Both the position numbers and the translations under genes were made by a program. DNA of 64,000 nucleotides, taken from the NCBI GenBank assembly GCA_943371025.1, contig CALRTC020000032.1, positions 3,223 to 67,222 on the forward strand. Reading direction: 5' to 3'. Below are positions 9,379 to 20,258 of the stretch, piece after piece. The notes beneath the pieces are model-generated. The model worked only from the letters and a program-made list of their open reading frames with translations, was not told the origin of the DNA and searched no databases. Position 1 is the first letter of the stretch. Each line of letters begins with the position of its first letter. This DNA is from Niveispirillum sp943371025 (lineage in GTDB: Bacteria > Pseudomonadota > Alphaproteobacteria > Azospirillales > Azospirillaceae).

Positions 9379-10455
9379 ATGTCGGACCTGGACTCCTTTT
9401 ACAAACGCATCAATGCGGAAAACACGCCGCACCTTGAAGGGGCCTATCAGCGCGACCTGGGCATCGATGCGCGCCGGCACGGCCGCGGCGTCACTTACGA
9501 GGGCGATAACGGCGTCTTCACGCAAAGCTGGTTCCCCATCTGCCGTTCCACTGACCTGCCGGCAGGCAAGGTCTACGCCACCAATTTCCTGGATGGTCAG
9601 GTGGTGGCCTTCCGCGGCCCCGACGGCACGCCCAGTGTGGTCAGCGCCTATTGCCCGCATAACGGGGCCAATCTGGGCTGCGGCGACGTGGTGGACGGGG
9701 AGTTGCGCTGCGCCTTCCATCACTGGCAATTCGGCGGGGATGGGGGCTGTACCCGGACCGGCTGCGGCGATCCGGTGCCGCCGCGCGCCAAGCTGTTCAA
9801 ATATCCCACGGCCGAACGCTACGGCCTGATCTGGGCCTTCAATGGCGAGGTCGCGACTTGGGAATTGCCGGGCCTGGGCGTGCCGGAAGAGGAACTTACC
9901 TTCCATGCGGAAATCCCGCATGTCGATCTGCTGGCCGATCCCTGGGTGTTCATGTGCAACACGCTGGATTTCAACCATATACGCTGCCTGCATGGCGGCG
10001 AGATCGATGGTGAGGACCCGGCAGAGGATATTGTCTGGACCCCGCATTCCGTATCCTACGCCATGACCGGCTATTTCCGGGAATCGGGCGACCGCATCGC
10101 GTACAACCTGGCCATCCACGGGTCGAACATCTTCTTGCAGACGGGGGAGGCCGCGGGGCGCTGGTTCGCCTTCCTGTTTCCGCTGGGCCTGCTGCGGCCG
10201 GGCACGCAGCGCTGCTATTTCATCATCGCGACGCGCAAGAGCGACGGCACGCCCGAGGATGATGCCAAGGTCAAGGAGACCCTGGATTTCGCCATGAACC
10301 TGGAAAAGTTCGTGGTCAGCCAGGATATCGACGTGCTGAACACGATCCGCTTCACCCGCGGCCAGTTCACGAAGTCCGACAAGGCCCTGGGCAAATTCCT
10401 GGACTATATCGCCCGCTTCCCCCGCGCCCATCCCGGCGCCGAATTCATCCGCTGA
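9379..10455 (+). CDS. Rieske non-heme iron oxygenase, alpha subunit
   Basis: A 358-residue terminal oxygenase that would hydroxylate or demethylate an organic substrate with electrons from a ferredoxin. The Rieske cluster ligands are complete: Cys92-x-His94 in YCPHNGANLG and Cys111-x2-His114 in CAFHHWQF. The mononuclear iron site is visible at DFNHIRCLH (His200, His205, with Asp197 nearby). The ATG at 9379 has GAGG five bases upstream; an in-frame ATG also exists at 9352. No beta subunit or reductase gene is present. The substrate cannot be read from sequence. A TonB receptor and a 2Fe-2S ferredoxin follow on the same strand. Confidence 0.92.
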   Translation: MSDLDSFYKRINAENTPHLEGAYQRDLGIDARRHGRGVTYEGDNGVFTQSWFPICRSTDLPAGKVYATNFLDGQVVAFRGPDGTPSVVSAYCPHNGANLGCGDVVDGELRCAFHHWQFGGDGGCTRTGCGDPVPPRAKLFKYPTAERYGLIWAFNGEVATWELPGLGVPEEELTFHAEIPHVDLLADPWVFMCNTLDFNHIRCLHGGEIDGEDPAEDIVWTPHSVSYAMTGYFRESGDRIAYNLAIHGSNIFLQTGEAAGRWFAFLFPLGLLRPGTQRCYFIIATRKSDGTPEDDAKVKETLDFAMNLEKFVVSQDIDVLNTIRFTRGQFTKSDKALGKFLDYIARFPRAHPGAEFIR

Positions 10456-10554
10456 AACGATGGGACCTTGCGGCCATCGGTCGCGAGGCGGGGGCATCAA
10501 TAATCATAACCGGGTCCCGCCCCCGGCCTGAAGAACAGGAAGAGGCCTCATATC

Positions 10555-12612
10555 ATGACGCATTGGAGCATCCGCGGGCTGCTGCCGGCGGCCGCGATCC
10601 TTGCCTTTGCCGCTCCCGTCCTGGCGCAGGATCGCGGTGGGGCCGGCATCGAACTGGAGGAAATCGTCGTCACAGCCCGCAAGCGCGTCGAACGCCTGCA
10701 GGACGTGCCGGACAGCATCACCGCCCTGTCGGCCGCCGTGCTGGAAGAACGCGGCGTGACCGGCATCGCCGATGTGCTGGACTTCGTGCCCGGCCTTTCC
10801 ATCGCCCAGGGGCAGAATCCCGGCACCGTCACCATCTCTGCCCGCGGCATCAGCCAGGTGCGCAATGGTGAAGCGCCGGTGGCTGTGGTCATCGACGGGG
10901 TGCAACTGTCCAGCCCCAACCAGATCACCCAGGAGCTTTATGATCTGGAACGGGTGGAGGTGCTGAAGGGACCGCAGGGCGCGCTTTATGGCCGCAATGC
11001 CATTGCCGGGGCCATCAATATCGTGACCCGGGAACCTGGCAACGACCCCGAATTCTCTGCTCGGGCGGAACTGGCCAACGGCAATGACCGCAAGCTGCGC
11101 CTGGCCGGGTCCGGGGCGCTGGTCGATGACAAGGTGCTGGTCCGCGCCTCTGTCGGCTATCGTGACTTCGACGGCCTGATCGACAATGTCACCTTGAAGC
11201 GGAAGGTGGATTTCCAGGAGGAATGGACGGGCCGCGGCCGTGTCATCCTGAAGCCGACGGATGATTTCACCGCCGATTTCCGGGGCTCCTTCTCCAACCT
11301 GGATGCCGGCCTGTCCTATTACATCCCGCTGCCCGACGGCCGCGCCAACGATACCTCCGTACCGGTACAGGCCGACAAGCTGGGCACGGGGTACCGTAAC
11401 CTGCGCGACGCGTCGGCCAAGCTGGACTATGACACGGGCGCCGGTACGGTGACGGCAACCACAGCCTATTCCTCCACCCACGAATATCTGTACGAGGATC
11501 TGGACTGGCTGCCGCAATCCATCCTGGAGGCGTCACAGGACCTGGAGGTGGAGGCGGTCAGCCAGGAACTGCGCTACACCTCTTCCGGCAGCGGCTCCCT
11601 GCGCTATGTCGCCGGCGCCTATTGGCTGGATACCAGGCGCGACCTGGACACGACGTTGTTCGCCAATGCCGGCGGCGCCATCGTGAAGCTGTTCAACACG
11701 CCGGAGGAAAATCACAACCGGGCGCTGGCCGGATTCGGCCAGGTGAATTACGACGTGACGGCGCAGATGGAGCTGACGCTGGCCCTGCGCTATGACGCGG
11801 ACCGCCGCCGCCAGACCGATCCGCGCATGGGCGTGACCCGCCAGAAGACCTTCGACGCCTGGCAGCCCAAGGCGTCCCTGTCCTACAAGCTGGACAGCGC
11901 GGTGATGCTGTACGGCACCTGGGCCCAGGGTTTCCGCAGCGGCGGCTTCAATGCCCCCAACGGGGTGTTCGCGCCCGTCTTCAAGTCGGAGGATGCCAAC
12001 AGTTTCGAACTGGGGGCCAAGTCCGAATTGCTGGCCCGGCGGCTGATCCTGAACCTGTCCGCCTACCACGTCACCTATGACAACCAGCAGACCTTCCTGC
12101 TGGATGCCAACAGCGGCGCCCAAGGTGTGGTCAATATCGCCAAGGCCACGGCCAGGGGCGTGGAGGCGGAACTGACGGCCCGGCTGGCCAAGGGGCTGGA
12201 GATCAATGCGTCGGCCGGCCTGATCGACAGCCAGATCGATGATTTCAACGGCACCAGCCTCTATCTGGGCAACCAGGTCCCCTACGTCAATGGCTGGTCC
12301 TACGCGCTGGGCGGCAGCTACGGCATGGATCTGCCCGGTGACAGCACGCTGACGACCCGCGTCGATTACACGGCCAATGGCGATCTGGCCTTCCAGGTCG
12401 ACAACAAGGACAAGCGCAAGGCCGTGCATCTGGTCGATCTGCGCCTGTCGTGGGAGCGGGGGCCCCTGACCCTGACCGCTTTCGCCAAGAACCTGTTCAA
12501 CGAGAAATATTCGCAGGAATTCTTCGCCCGCGAATTTGTCGGCACGGCCACGGACATCCGCTGGCCCAACGAGCCGCGCCGCTTCGGCCTGGAAGCCGTC
12601 TGGCGCCTCTGA
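10555..12612 (+). CDS. TonB-dependent outer-membrane receptor
   Basis: A 685-residue outer-membrane active transporter. A signal peptide ends near APVLAQ, followed by a TonB-box-like ELEEIVVTARK. The plug domain has VPDSITALSA, DGVQLSSPNQ and the typical VEVLKGPQGALYGRNAIAGAINIVT. The long beta-barrel ends in an aromatic-type terminus (RRFGLEAVWRL). There is no N-terminal signalling domain, so it is not a transducer of the FecA type. GGAAGAGG lies upstream of the ATG. Its place after the oxygenase suggests import of that enzyme's substrate (inference). Confidence 0.93.
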   Translation: MTHWSIRGLLPAAAILAFAAPVLAQDRGGAGIELEEIVVTARKRVERLQDVPDSITALSAAVLEERGVTGIADVLDFVPGLSIAQGQNPGTVTISARGISQVRNGEAPVAVVIDGVQLSSPNQITQELYDLERVEVLKGPQGALYGRNAIAGAINIVTREPGNDPEFSARAELANGNDRKLRLAGSGALVDDKVLVRASVGYRDFDGLIDNVTLKRKVDFQEEWTGRGRVILKPTDDFTADFRGSFSNLDAGLSYYIPLPDGRANDTSVPVQADKLGTGYRNLRDASAKLDYDTGAGTVTATTAYSSTHEYLYEDLDWLPQSILEASQDLEVEAVSQELRYTSSGSGSLRYVAGAYWLDTRRDLDTTLFANAGGAIVKLFNTPEENHNRALAGFGQVNYDVTAQMELTLALRYDADRRRQTDPRMGVTRQKTFDAWQPKASLSYKLDSAVMLYGTWAQGFRSGGFNAPNGVFAPVFKSEDANSFELGAKSELLARRLILNLSAYHVTYDNQQTFLLDANSGAQGVVNIAKATARGVEAELTARLAKGLEINASAGLIDSQIDDFNGTSLYLGNQVPYVNGWSYALGGSYGMDLPGDSTLTTRVDYTANGDLAFQVDNKDKRKAVHLVDLRLSWERGPLTLTAFAKNLFNEKYSQEFFAREFVGTATDIRWPNEPRRFGLEAVWRL

Positions 12613-12674
12613 CCCGGCCCCGTCCACCTGAACGGCATCCGCGCCCGGTGCGTGCGGATGCCAGGAGGCATCCC

Positions 12675-13259
12675 ATGTCCGCAAGCAGACCTGCAAAGAA
12701 CATCCTGATGATCGTCGGCGATTTCGTCGAGGATTACGAAGCCATGGTGCCGTTCCAGGCGCTGACCATGGTCGGCCACCATGTCCAGACCGTCTGCCCC
12801 GGAAAGCGGGCTGGCGACTGGGTCGAAACGGCCGTGCATGATTTCGAGGGCGTGCAGACCTATACGGAAAAGCGGGGTCACCGCTTCCTGCTGAACGGCG
12901 ATTTCTCCGGGGCAAGGCCGGAGGATTTCGACGCCCTGTACCTGCCTGGCGGCCGGGCCCCCGAATATCTGCGCATGAAGGAGGAGGTGGTTTCCCTGAT
13001 CCGGCACTTCTTCCAGGCCGGCAAGCCCGTGGCCTGCATCTGCCATGGCGGGCAGTTGCTGACCCCGGCCCATGTGTTGAAGGGCCGGCGCGTCACCTTC
13101 TATCCCGACATCCGGCCGGAGATCGAGTTGACCGGGGCCATCTGGGTGGATGTGCCCATGGATACGGCCGTGGTTGATGGCAATCTGGTCACCGGCGGTG
13201 CCTGGCCCACCCATCCCGACTTCCTGGCCAAATTCCTGGCCGTACTGGATGCGGCCTGA
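12675..13259 (+). CDS. DJ-1/PfpI family protein
   Basis: A 194-residue protein of the DJ-1/PfpI superfamily (class I glutamine-amidotransferase-like fold). The nucleophile elbow is CICHGGQLL with Cys123, preceded by the conserved DALYLPGGRAPEYLR. The ATG at 12675 has a perfect AGGAGG six bases upstream, so the longer open frame from 12450 inside the receptor gene is rejected. The family includes proteases, deglycases/hydratases and isonitrile hydratases, so the reaction is unknown. Its stop overlaps the neighbouring SRPBCC frame (TGATG), consistent with one operon. Confidence 0.9.
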   Translation: MSASRPAKNILMIVGDFVEDYEAMVPFQALTMVGHHVQTVCPGKRAGDWVETAVHDFEGVQTYTEKRGHRFLLNGDFSGARPEDFDALYLPGGRAPEYLRMKEEVVSLIRHFFQAGKPVACICHGGQLLTPAHVLKGRRVTFYPDIRPEIELTGAIWVDVPMDTAVVDGNLVTGGAWPTHPDFLAKFLAVLDAA

Positions 13260-13279
13260 TGCCGGACGGAGGGAACGGA

Positions 13280-13717
13280 ATGCTGGAAATGGATGTCGCC
13301 CGGCGGATTGAAGCGCCGGCCGATACCGTCTGGGCCTTGGTCGGTGATTTCGGCGGCACGGCCCTGACCCAGGGCTATGTGGAACGGGTGGAACTGACGG
13401 GCCAGGGGGTGGGGGCCGTGCGCACCTATCACACCGTAGCCCGTCTGGGCGGTGCGCCGGTGCGGCAGCGGCTGGAACGGCTGGACCCCGTCGACCGGGT
13501 CATCACCTATCGCATGATCGACAATGGCTCGGTCCCCTGGACCGACTATACGGGGACGATCCGCGTCACCCCCTGCGGCCCCGACGCCTGCGCCGTATCC
13601 ATGCATCTGCGCTATGTGCCGGTGGGCGTGGAGCCGGAGGTCTGCCGCGGCCTGTCGCGGCAGAATATCGACCATTACTACGCCAACCTGATCCGGGCCC
13701 TGGGCCTGGTCGCCTGA
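13280..13717 (+). CDS. SRPBCC family (polyketide-cyclase/Bet v1-like) protein
   Basis: A 145-residue protein with the START-like ligand-binding fold: MDVARRIEAPADTVWALVGDFGG at the N terminus (shown in parts) and a C-terminal helix. Such proteins bind hydrophobic ligands or act as cyclases or dehydratases. The ATG at 13280 is preceded by GGAGGG with a six-base spacer. An ATG at 13259, overlapping the previous stop, would add seven residues. Its place in the oxygenase cluster suggests handling of a hydrophobic intermediate (inference). Confidence 0.8.
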   Translation: MLEMDVARRIEAPADTVWALVGDFGGTALTQGYVERVELTGQGVGAVRTYHTVARLGGAPVRQRLERLDPVDRVITYRMIDNGSVPWTDYTGTIRVTPCGPDACAVSMHLRYVPVGVEPEVCRGLSRQNIDHYYANLIRALGLVA

Positions 13718-13748
13718 TCCCGATTCCTGTCTTGTGGAGTGCGCAACG

Positions 13749-14060
13749 ATGCCTGTTGTGAGCGTCACCGATCCCCATGCCGGCACCAGCCGCGTGACCC
13801 TGGAAGCAGGTGGCAGTCTGATGGACGGGCTGAAGGATGCCGGTGTCGATATCGCCGCCATCTGCGGCGGCGCCTGCTCCTGCGGGACATGCCATGTGCA
13901 TGTGGCCCCTGAATGGCGATCGGCCTTGCCACCGGCCCAGGACGCGGAGCGTGAATTACTGTGCGAACTGGCTGATTACCAACCGGACCGGTCCCGGCTG
14001 GCCTGCCAGATTCCCGTCACCGACGCCCTGGACGGGTTGATGGTGGGCCTGGTGCCCTGA
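13749..14060 (+). CDS. 2Fe-2S ferredoxin, plant/adrenodoxin type
   Basis: A 103-residue electron carrier. The cluster cysteines are Cys39, Cys45 and Cys48 (ICGGACSCGTCHV, C-x5-C-x2-C) and Cys86 in RLACQIPV. The adrenodoxin-like spacing is typical of ferredoxins serving P450s or Rieske oxygenases. An ATG four codons into a longer frame is chosen; GGAG lies about 11 bases upstream. It is the last gene of the cluster and the natural electron donor for the Rieske oxygenase. No ferredoxin reductase is encoded nearby. Confidence 0.93.
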   Translation: MPVVSVTDPHAGTSRVTLEAGGSLMDGLKDAGVDIAAICGGACSCGTCHVHVAPEWRSALPPAQDAERELLCELADYQPDRSRLACQIPVTDALDGLMVGLVP

Positions 14061-14148
14061 TGTGACCAACCCCCGATCAGCCGGGTCTGCCGACGGGCCC
14101 GGCGATTCTCCAACTGCTGGAGGGGGCGGTTCATGGTCCCCTCAACTT

Positions 14149-14187
14149 ACGGCGCGCGGTCGTTTCCGGCTGCGCGCCGTCTTCTTT
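14149..14187 (+). terminator. Rho-independent terminator after the oxygenase cluster
   Basis: Perfect 9-bp arms ACGGCGCGC (14149-14157) and GCGCGCCGT (14172-14180) are followed by CTTCTTTT on the plus strand. It sits about 90 bases after the ferredoxin stop and just before the convergent obg gene. Confidence 0.8.
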
Positions 14188-14203
14188 TGCTGGGGAGGGG
14201 CGG

Positions 14204-15259
14204 TTACTCCTCGATCGGCTTGTAGCGCGCTCGGTACGCCGCTTCTTCGGCGGCCATGCCTTCTTCGGCGCGGCCTTCCTTGATGATGGTCAGCAGGGCG
14301 TACAGCACTTCCTGCACACCCTCACCGGCAGCACCGGACATGACCAGCACGGGCTTCTTGGCCGACCGGCGCAGCTTGGTGCGCTTGAACTCGATCTCTT
14401 CGTCCGTCAGGGCGTCGACCTTGTTCAGGACGACGATTTCCTTCTTGTCGGCCAGGCCGCCGCCATACATGCGCAACTCGCGCCGGATGGTGCGGTAGGC
14501 CAGCTGCACATCTTCCTGCGTGCCATCCACCAGATGCAGCAGCACGCGCGTGCGCTCCACATGGCCCAGGAAGCGGGTGCCCAGGCCGTGGCCCTCATGG
14601 GCACCTTCGATCAGGCCGGGGATGTCGGCGATGACGAACTCTTCCTCACCCGCCTTCACTACGCCCAGGTTGGGGACCAGCGTCGTGAAGGGATAATCGG
14701 CGATCTTGGGCCGGGCGCGGCTGACCGCGGCCAGGAAGGTGCTTTTGCCGGCATTGGGCAGGCCCAGCAGGCCAGCATCGGCGATCAGCTTCAGCCGCAG
14801 CCAGACCCAGCGCTCCTCTCCCGGCCAGCCGGGGCCGAAATTGCGCGGGGCACGGTTGGTGCTGGTCTTGAAATGCTCGTTGCCGAATCCGCCGTCGCCA
14901 CCCTTCAGCAGCACGATGCGCTGACCGACCTCGGTCATGTCGGCGATCACCGTCTCCTGATCCTCGTCCAGCACCTGGGTGCCGACGGGCACGCGCAGCA
15001 CCGCATCCTCGCCGCGCGCGCCGGAGCGGGAGGAGCCCATGCCATGGCCGCCACGCTTGGCCTTGAAATGCTGCTGATAGCGATAATCGATCAGGGTGTT
15101 CAGGCCGTCCACAGCCTCGATCACCACGTCACCGCCGCGCCCGCCATTGCCGCCATCGGGGCCGCCGTTGGGGATGAACTTCTCCCGCCGGAACGCCACC
15201 GCACCGGGACCGCCATCCCCGCTCTTCAGGAAAATCTTGCACTGGTCCAGGAACTTCAT
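14204..15259 (-). CDS. obg: GTPase Obg/CgtA
   Basis: A 351-residue ribosome-associated GTPase. The glycine-rich Obg fold is at residues 1-158 (e.g. GGPDGGNGGRGGDVV). The G domain has GLPNAGKSTFL (G1), DIPGLIEGAHEG (G3) and NKVDAL (G4). Length and order (rplU-rpmA-obg) are normal. It starts about 200 bases after rpmA, with a terminator between them, so it may have its own promoter. proB, often adjacent to obg in this class, is instead found at 21309. Confidence 0.97.
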   Translation of the reverse strand: MKFLDQCKIFLKSGDGGPGAVAFRREKFIPNGGPDGGNGGRGGDVVIEAVDGLNTLIDYRYQQHFKAKRGGHGMGSSRSGARGEDAVLRVPVGTQVLDEDQETVIADMTEVGQRIVLLKGGDGGFGNEHFKTSTNRAPRNFGPGWPGEERWVWLRLKLIADAGLLGLPNAGKSTFLAAVSRARPKIADYPFTTLVPNLGVVKAGEEEFVIADIPGLIEGAHEGHGLGTRFLGHVERTRVLLHLVDGTQEDVQLAYRTIRRELRMYGGGLADKKEIVVLNKVDALTDEEIEFKRTKLRRSAKKPVLVMSGAAGEGVQEVLYALLTIIKEGRAEEGMAAEEAAYRARYKPIEE

Positions 15260-15386
15260 GGCGGCACCGACTTAACAACAGAAACGGGAGGCCCCCAGGC
15301 CGGCGACCGCCGGCCCGCGCCCCCATGGGCGCGTAAGCCAAGGGCGCGGATGCGCCCGCCCGGCGCCTGAGGGAAGTGCAAAACTT

Positions 15387-15423
15387 CAAACAAAATCGGG
15401 GGAACGGTTGCCCGCTCCCCCGA
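15387..15423 (-). terminator. Rho-independent terminator after rpmA
   Basis: Read on the minus strand, TCGGGGGA and TCCCCCGA form a perfect 8-bp stem (15396-15403 with 15416-15423, 12-base loop), followed by TTTTGTTTG. It separates rplU-rpmA from obg. Confidence 0.8.
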
Positions 15424-15465
15424 CCCGACAGAACTCTCACACCGGCCGGGGCCGGCGGACAGACC

Positions 15466-15750
15466 TTACTCGGCAGCCACAGCGGCCTCTTCAACGACGA
15501 TCTCGTTGACGGCCACGAACGTGCGGCCCTTCAGACCGGTCTTGAATTCAACGCTGCCGTCAACCAAGGCGAACAGCGTGTGATCCTTGCCGATGCCGAC
15601 ATTCTCGCCAGCATGGAACTTGGTGCCGCGCTGACGGACCAGGATGTTACCGGCCAGAACGATCTGACCGCCAAAGCGCTTGACGCCCAGACGGCGACCA
15701 GCGGTATCGCGACCGTTGCGGGACGAGCCGCCTGCCTTTTTATGTGCCAT
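15466..15750 (-). CDS. rpmA: 50S ribosomal protein L27
   Basis: A 94-residue large-subunit protein near the peptidyl-transferase centre. It begins MAHKKAGGSSRNGRD and contains the family core RRLGVKRFGGQIVLAGNI and RQRGTKFHAGENVGIG. An Ala/Val/Glu-rich tail extends the usual length slightly. It lies about 35 bases downstream of rplU. Confidence 0.98.
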   Translation of the reverse strand: MAHKKAGGSSRNGRDTAGRRLGVKRFGGQIVLAGNILVRQRGTKFHAGENVGIGKDHTLFALVDGSVEFKTGLKGRTFVAVNEIVVEEAAVAAE

Positions 15751-15785
15751 GGACTTAACTCCTCACTGAAGCTTCAAAAAGGCGC

Positions 15786-16097
15786 TCAGGCCTGGATACC
15801 GGTGATGCGCAGCACCGTCACTTCCTGACGATGGCCGTTCTTCCGGCGATAGTTCTGGCGGCGCTTCTTCTTGAAGATGATGATCTTGTCGTTGCGGTCC
15901 TGGGCGACGACATCAGCCGTGACGACCGCATTGGCCACCAGGGGCGAACCGACGGTGGTGGTGCCCTCGTTGCTGACCAGCAGGACTTCGTCCAGCTTCA
16001 GGGAGGCACCAGCCTCACCGGCCAGCTTCTCAACCCGAATGACGTCGCCGGCCGCGACCTTGTACTGCTTACCGCCGGTGCGGATGACTGCGAACAT
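15786..16097 (-). CDS. rplU: 50S ribosomal protein L21
   Basis: A 103-residue protein beginning MFAVIRTGGKQYKVAAGDVI, the family's standard start. The frame opens four codons earlier at 16109, but MFAVI is chosen by homology. The basic segment IFKKKRRQNYRRKNGHRQ is the L21 RNA-binding region. First gene of the rplU-rpmA unit. Confidence 0.97.
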   Translation of the reverse strand: MFAVIRTGGKQYKVAAGDVIRVEKLAGEAGASLKLDEVLLVSNEGTTTVGSPLVANAVVTADVVAQDRNDKIIIFKKKRRQNYRRKNGHRQEVTVLRITGIQA

Positions 16098-16441
16098 TCT
16101 AACCACCACTTCTTAAAGATCCGGGAACCCCCGCCAATGGGGCGGCCCCTTCCATTCTGCCGCAAAAAGGAATACGGCAGCCGAACCGGCTCCGTTCCCA
16201 GAGGCGGCGGAATATACCTGTCCGAGACGGGCTGTCAACCGGGAACCGACTCTTTTCCTTGGGCTTTCACCCCCCGGAGCCTGCAAGGGTGGGGTCCACC
16301 CGCCGCATGGGCACCCTTATATAATGTAGGGTCGACATTAAAAAGGGGTGTTGCACTTCCCCAAGGCTTTGTGTAGGTTCCCCGCCACTTCGCCAGGACG
16401 CCCCGGACTGACCCCCGGACCCAAGCGCGGCGAGGTCATGC
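16098..16441. other. Intergenic: rplU leader and tRNA-Ser promoter
   Basis: 344 bases with no credible gene. It should hold the leftward promoter and leader of rplU and the rightward promoter of tRNA-Ser. A TATATAA-rich patch at 16317-16325 may serve the leftward -10 element, but its -35 is poor. I found no ribosomal-protein-binding leader structure that I could defend. Confidence 0.4.
16351..16379 (+). promoter_or_regulatory. Sigma-70-type promoter for tRNA-Ser
   Basis: TTGCAC (16351-16356), a 17-base spacer and TAGGTT (16374-16379), about 62 bases before the tRNA. Judged by eye only. Confidence 0.5.
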
Positions 16442-16531
<90 letters not shown>

Positions 16532-16710
16532 TTCATCCATTAAGTGATTGATACGGCTGAGATAGGCAGAAACCCTAGGGTTCCGGCTTCCTGGCTGGTA
16601 TGCCGGGTCCATGGAAGACATGCCGACGGGTCTTCAGGGCCACTATGGCTGGAAGCGTGTGGCCCTTGCAGCCTGAAGGCCAAGGACGATCTGGTTATCC
16701 ATGTCATCGC

Positions 16711-17202
16711 CTACGGCTCGGTGGGTGAAGCGAGGTCGAGCCGTTCAACCGCTTTGGCCTCGGAAGCCGCCTTGTGCAATGCGGCCCAATCATCCGGTGG
16801 ATTGCCGTTGTCCAGCATTCCCTTGAAAACCTTGTAGGCGTCGGTCTGCGCGCCATAAGTCCGCAGCGTCGTTTCGTCGTTGACCCAAGCAAAGATGATC
16901 ACTTTCGCTTTCGAATCATAGCGGAAGAATAGACGAAAGCGGCCGTTCCCGAATTTCGCCCGGAACCAGTGCTTGTAATCATCGCTGAGCGTCGAACCCT
17001 GGCGATATGCAGTTGCTGTCGGATCGGCCGGGATCGCTTCGAAAATGAGTTTGTTAAGCGCAGCCAGGAGCTTCGTGTTCGCGTTCTTCTGATACTCGGC
17101 GGGCTTCATCGCCTGCATCATCTCGACCGTTTCGATCAGTTTTTCTAACTGATCGAGAAAAAGGGGATGTGCAAGGATGGTCCAGCCATTGATCGTGAGC
17201 AT
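16711..17202 (-). CDS. yhaV: YhaV-family toxin of a type II toxin-antitoxin system
   Basis: A 163-residue ribosome-dependent mRNA endonuclease of the RelE superfamily. Family features are visible: the N-terminal NGWTILAHPLFLDQLEKL, the central YRQGSTLSDDYKHWFRAKF and the basic core GRFRLFFRYDSKAKVIIFAWVND (given in part). It starts two bases after the antitoxin stop, the usual antitoxin-first layout. No frameshift or early stop is seen, so the pair looks intact. Confidence 0.93.
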   Translation of the reverse strand: MLTINGWTILAHPLFLDQLEKLIETVEMMQAMKPAEYQKNANTKLLAALNKLIFEAIPADPTATAYRQGSTLSDDYKHWFRAKFGNGRFRLFFRYDSKAKVIIFAWVNDETTLRTYGAQTDAYKVFKGMLDNGNPPDDWAALHKAASEAKAVERLDLASPTEP

Positions 17203-17204
17203 GT

Positions 17205-17537
17205 TTAGAGAGCGACAACGCCGTCGATCTCGGCATCAAGGTCAACGTCCACATCCCCGACGAGCGTCGCCATCCGTTCCCGCAGCGTAGCGGGGAGCGC
17301 GATGATGGATGTGTCAGGATGCTTGATCATGTCCTGCGCCAGAAAGGAGAGGAAACGATCAACGATCGGATCGCTTACCTCTTCCTGTACCTTCTCAACA
17401 TAGACGCGGTGTGCGTCATCGACGCAAAAGACAAGGCGTCCACCATAATCCACCCCCAAGGCCTGCCGGACAGCCTTGGGGACCGTCGTCTGCCCCTTCG
17501 CGGTTATGGTGCTTTCTTCTTTCAGCAGCGCTGCCAT
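17205..17537 (-). CDS. prlF: PrlF-family antitoxin (AbrB/SpoVT fold)
   Basis: A 110-residue antitoxin. The N-terminal swapped-hairpin AbrB domain contains ESTITAKGQTTVPKAVRQAL and GGRLVF. The C-terminal part, with an Asp-rich end (VDVDLDAEIDG), should bind and neutralise YhaV. In this family the antitoxin also represses its own promoter, and a perfect palindrome sits in the promoter spacer about 30 bases upstream. The YhaV gene follows two bases after the stop. Confidence 0.92.
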   Translation of the reverse strand: MAALLKEESTITAKGQTTVPKAVRQALGVDYGGRLVFCVDDAHRVYVEKVQEEVSDPIVDRFLSFLAQDMIKHPDTSIIALPATLRERMATLVGDVDVDLDAEIDGVVAL

Positions 17538-17564
17538 GGTAGCTCACCCCCTGGAATTAGCGAT

Positions 17565-17593
17565 AAAGTAAGGAAATTTCCTTACCTTGTCAA
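17565..17593 (-). promoter_or_regulatory. prlF-yhaV promoter with palindromic operator in the spacer
   Basis: On the minus strand a perfect TTGACA (17593-17588) is followed by a 17-base spacer and TACTTT (17570-17565). The 18-bp perfect palindrome GTAAGGAAATTTCCTTAC (17568-17585) fills the spacer and part of the -10 element, so a bound dimer would block RNA polymerase. This fits antitoxin autorepression (inference). Confidence 0.75.
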
Positions 17594-17799
17594 AGCGTAA
17601 GGTTTGGGCGCCCAAAATATCGCGCCGGCGCCGGACCGGGTTCGAACAACAGTTCGTCCATATCAACCAGTTGTGTCGCCTTCGATCCAACGACACCTGA
17701 AAGGACCCGCCAACCGGATACCCGGATTTCCGATTCATTTGTAAGGTCGTCAGCTGGCATGATGCGCTGCGCCCACCTTTCGTCGGCGCTGGCGTTACA

Positions 17800-17834
17800 G
17801 AAAAACGGCGCCCCGGTTGGGCCGGGACGCCGTC
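17800..17834 (-). terminator. Rho-independent terminator of katG
   Basis: ACGGCGTCCCGG and CCGGGGCGCCGT (17822-17833 and 17805-17816 on the plus strand) form a 12-bp stem with one wobble pair and a five-base loop, followed on the minus strand by TTTTTC. It lies just past the katG stop codon. Confidence 0.85.
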
Positions 17835-17860
17835 TTTGGTCAACAGGATCGATCGGTCAT

Positions 17861-20086
<2,226 letters not shown>

Positions 20087-20258
20087 CTCGATTGGGCTGG
20101 CTTGGGGGAAAGCGTGCAGGGGCGGGGACGCGCAGCCGCCGCTGGGGCGGGTGCCGCGGTTTCCCGGTCATCTCATCTGGTGCGCAGGCGAAGCAGGGGG
20201 CATCGGCCCCGGATCTTTTCATCGCGGCCGTGTGGAGTTCAGTTTCCGGTCACCGCCG

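Noticed and set aside
10480..10535. A G-run/C-run inverted repeat before the TonB receptor gene as terminator
   Set aside because: The arms are only about seven bases with a long loop and no T-run.
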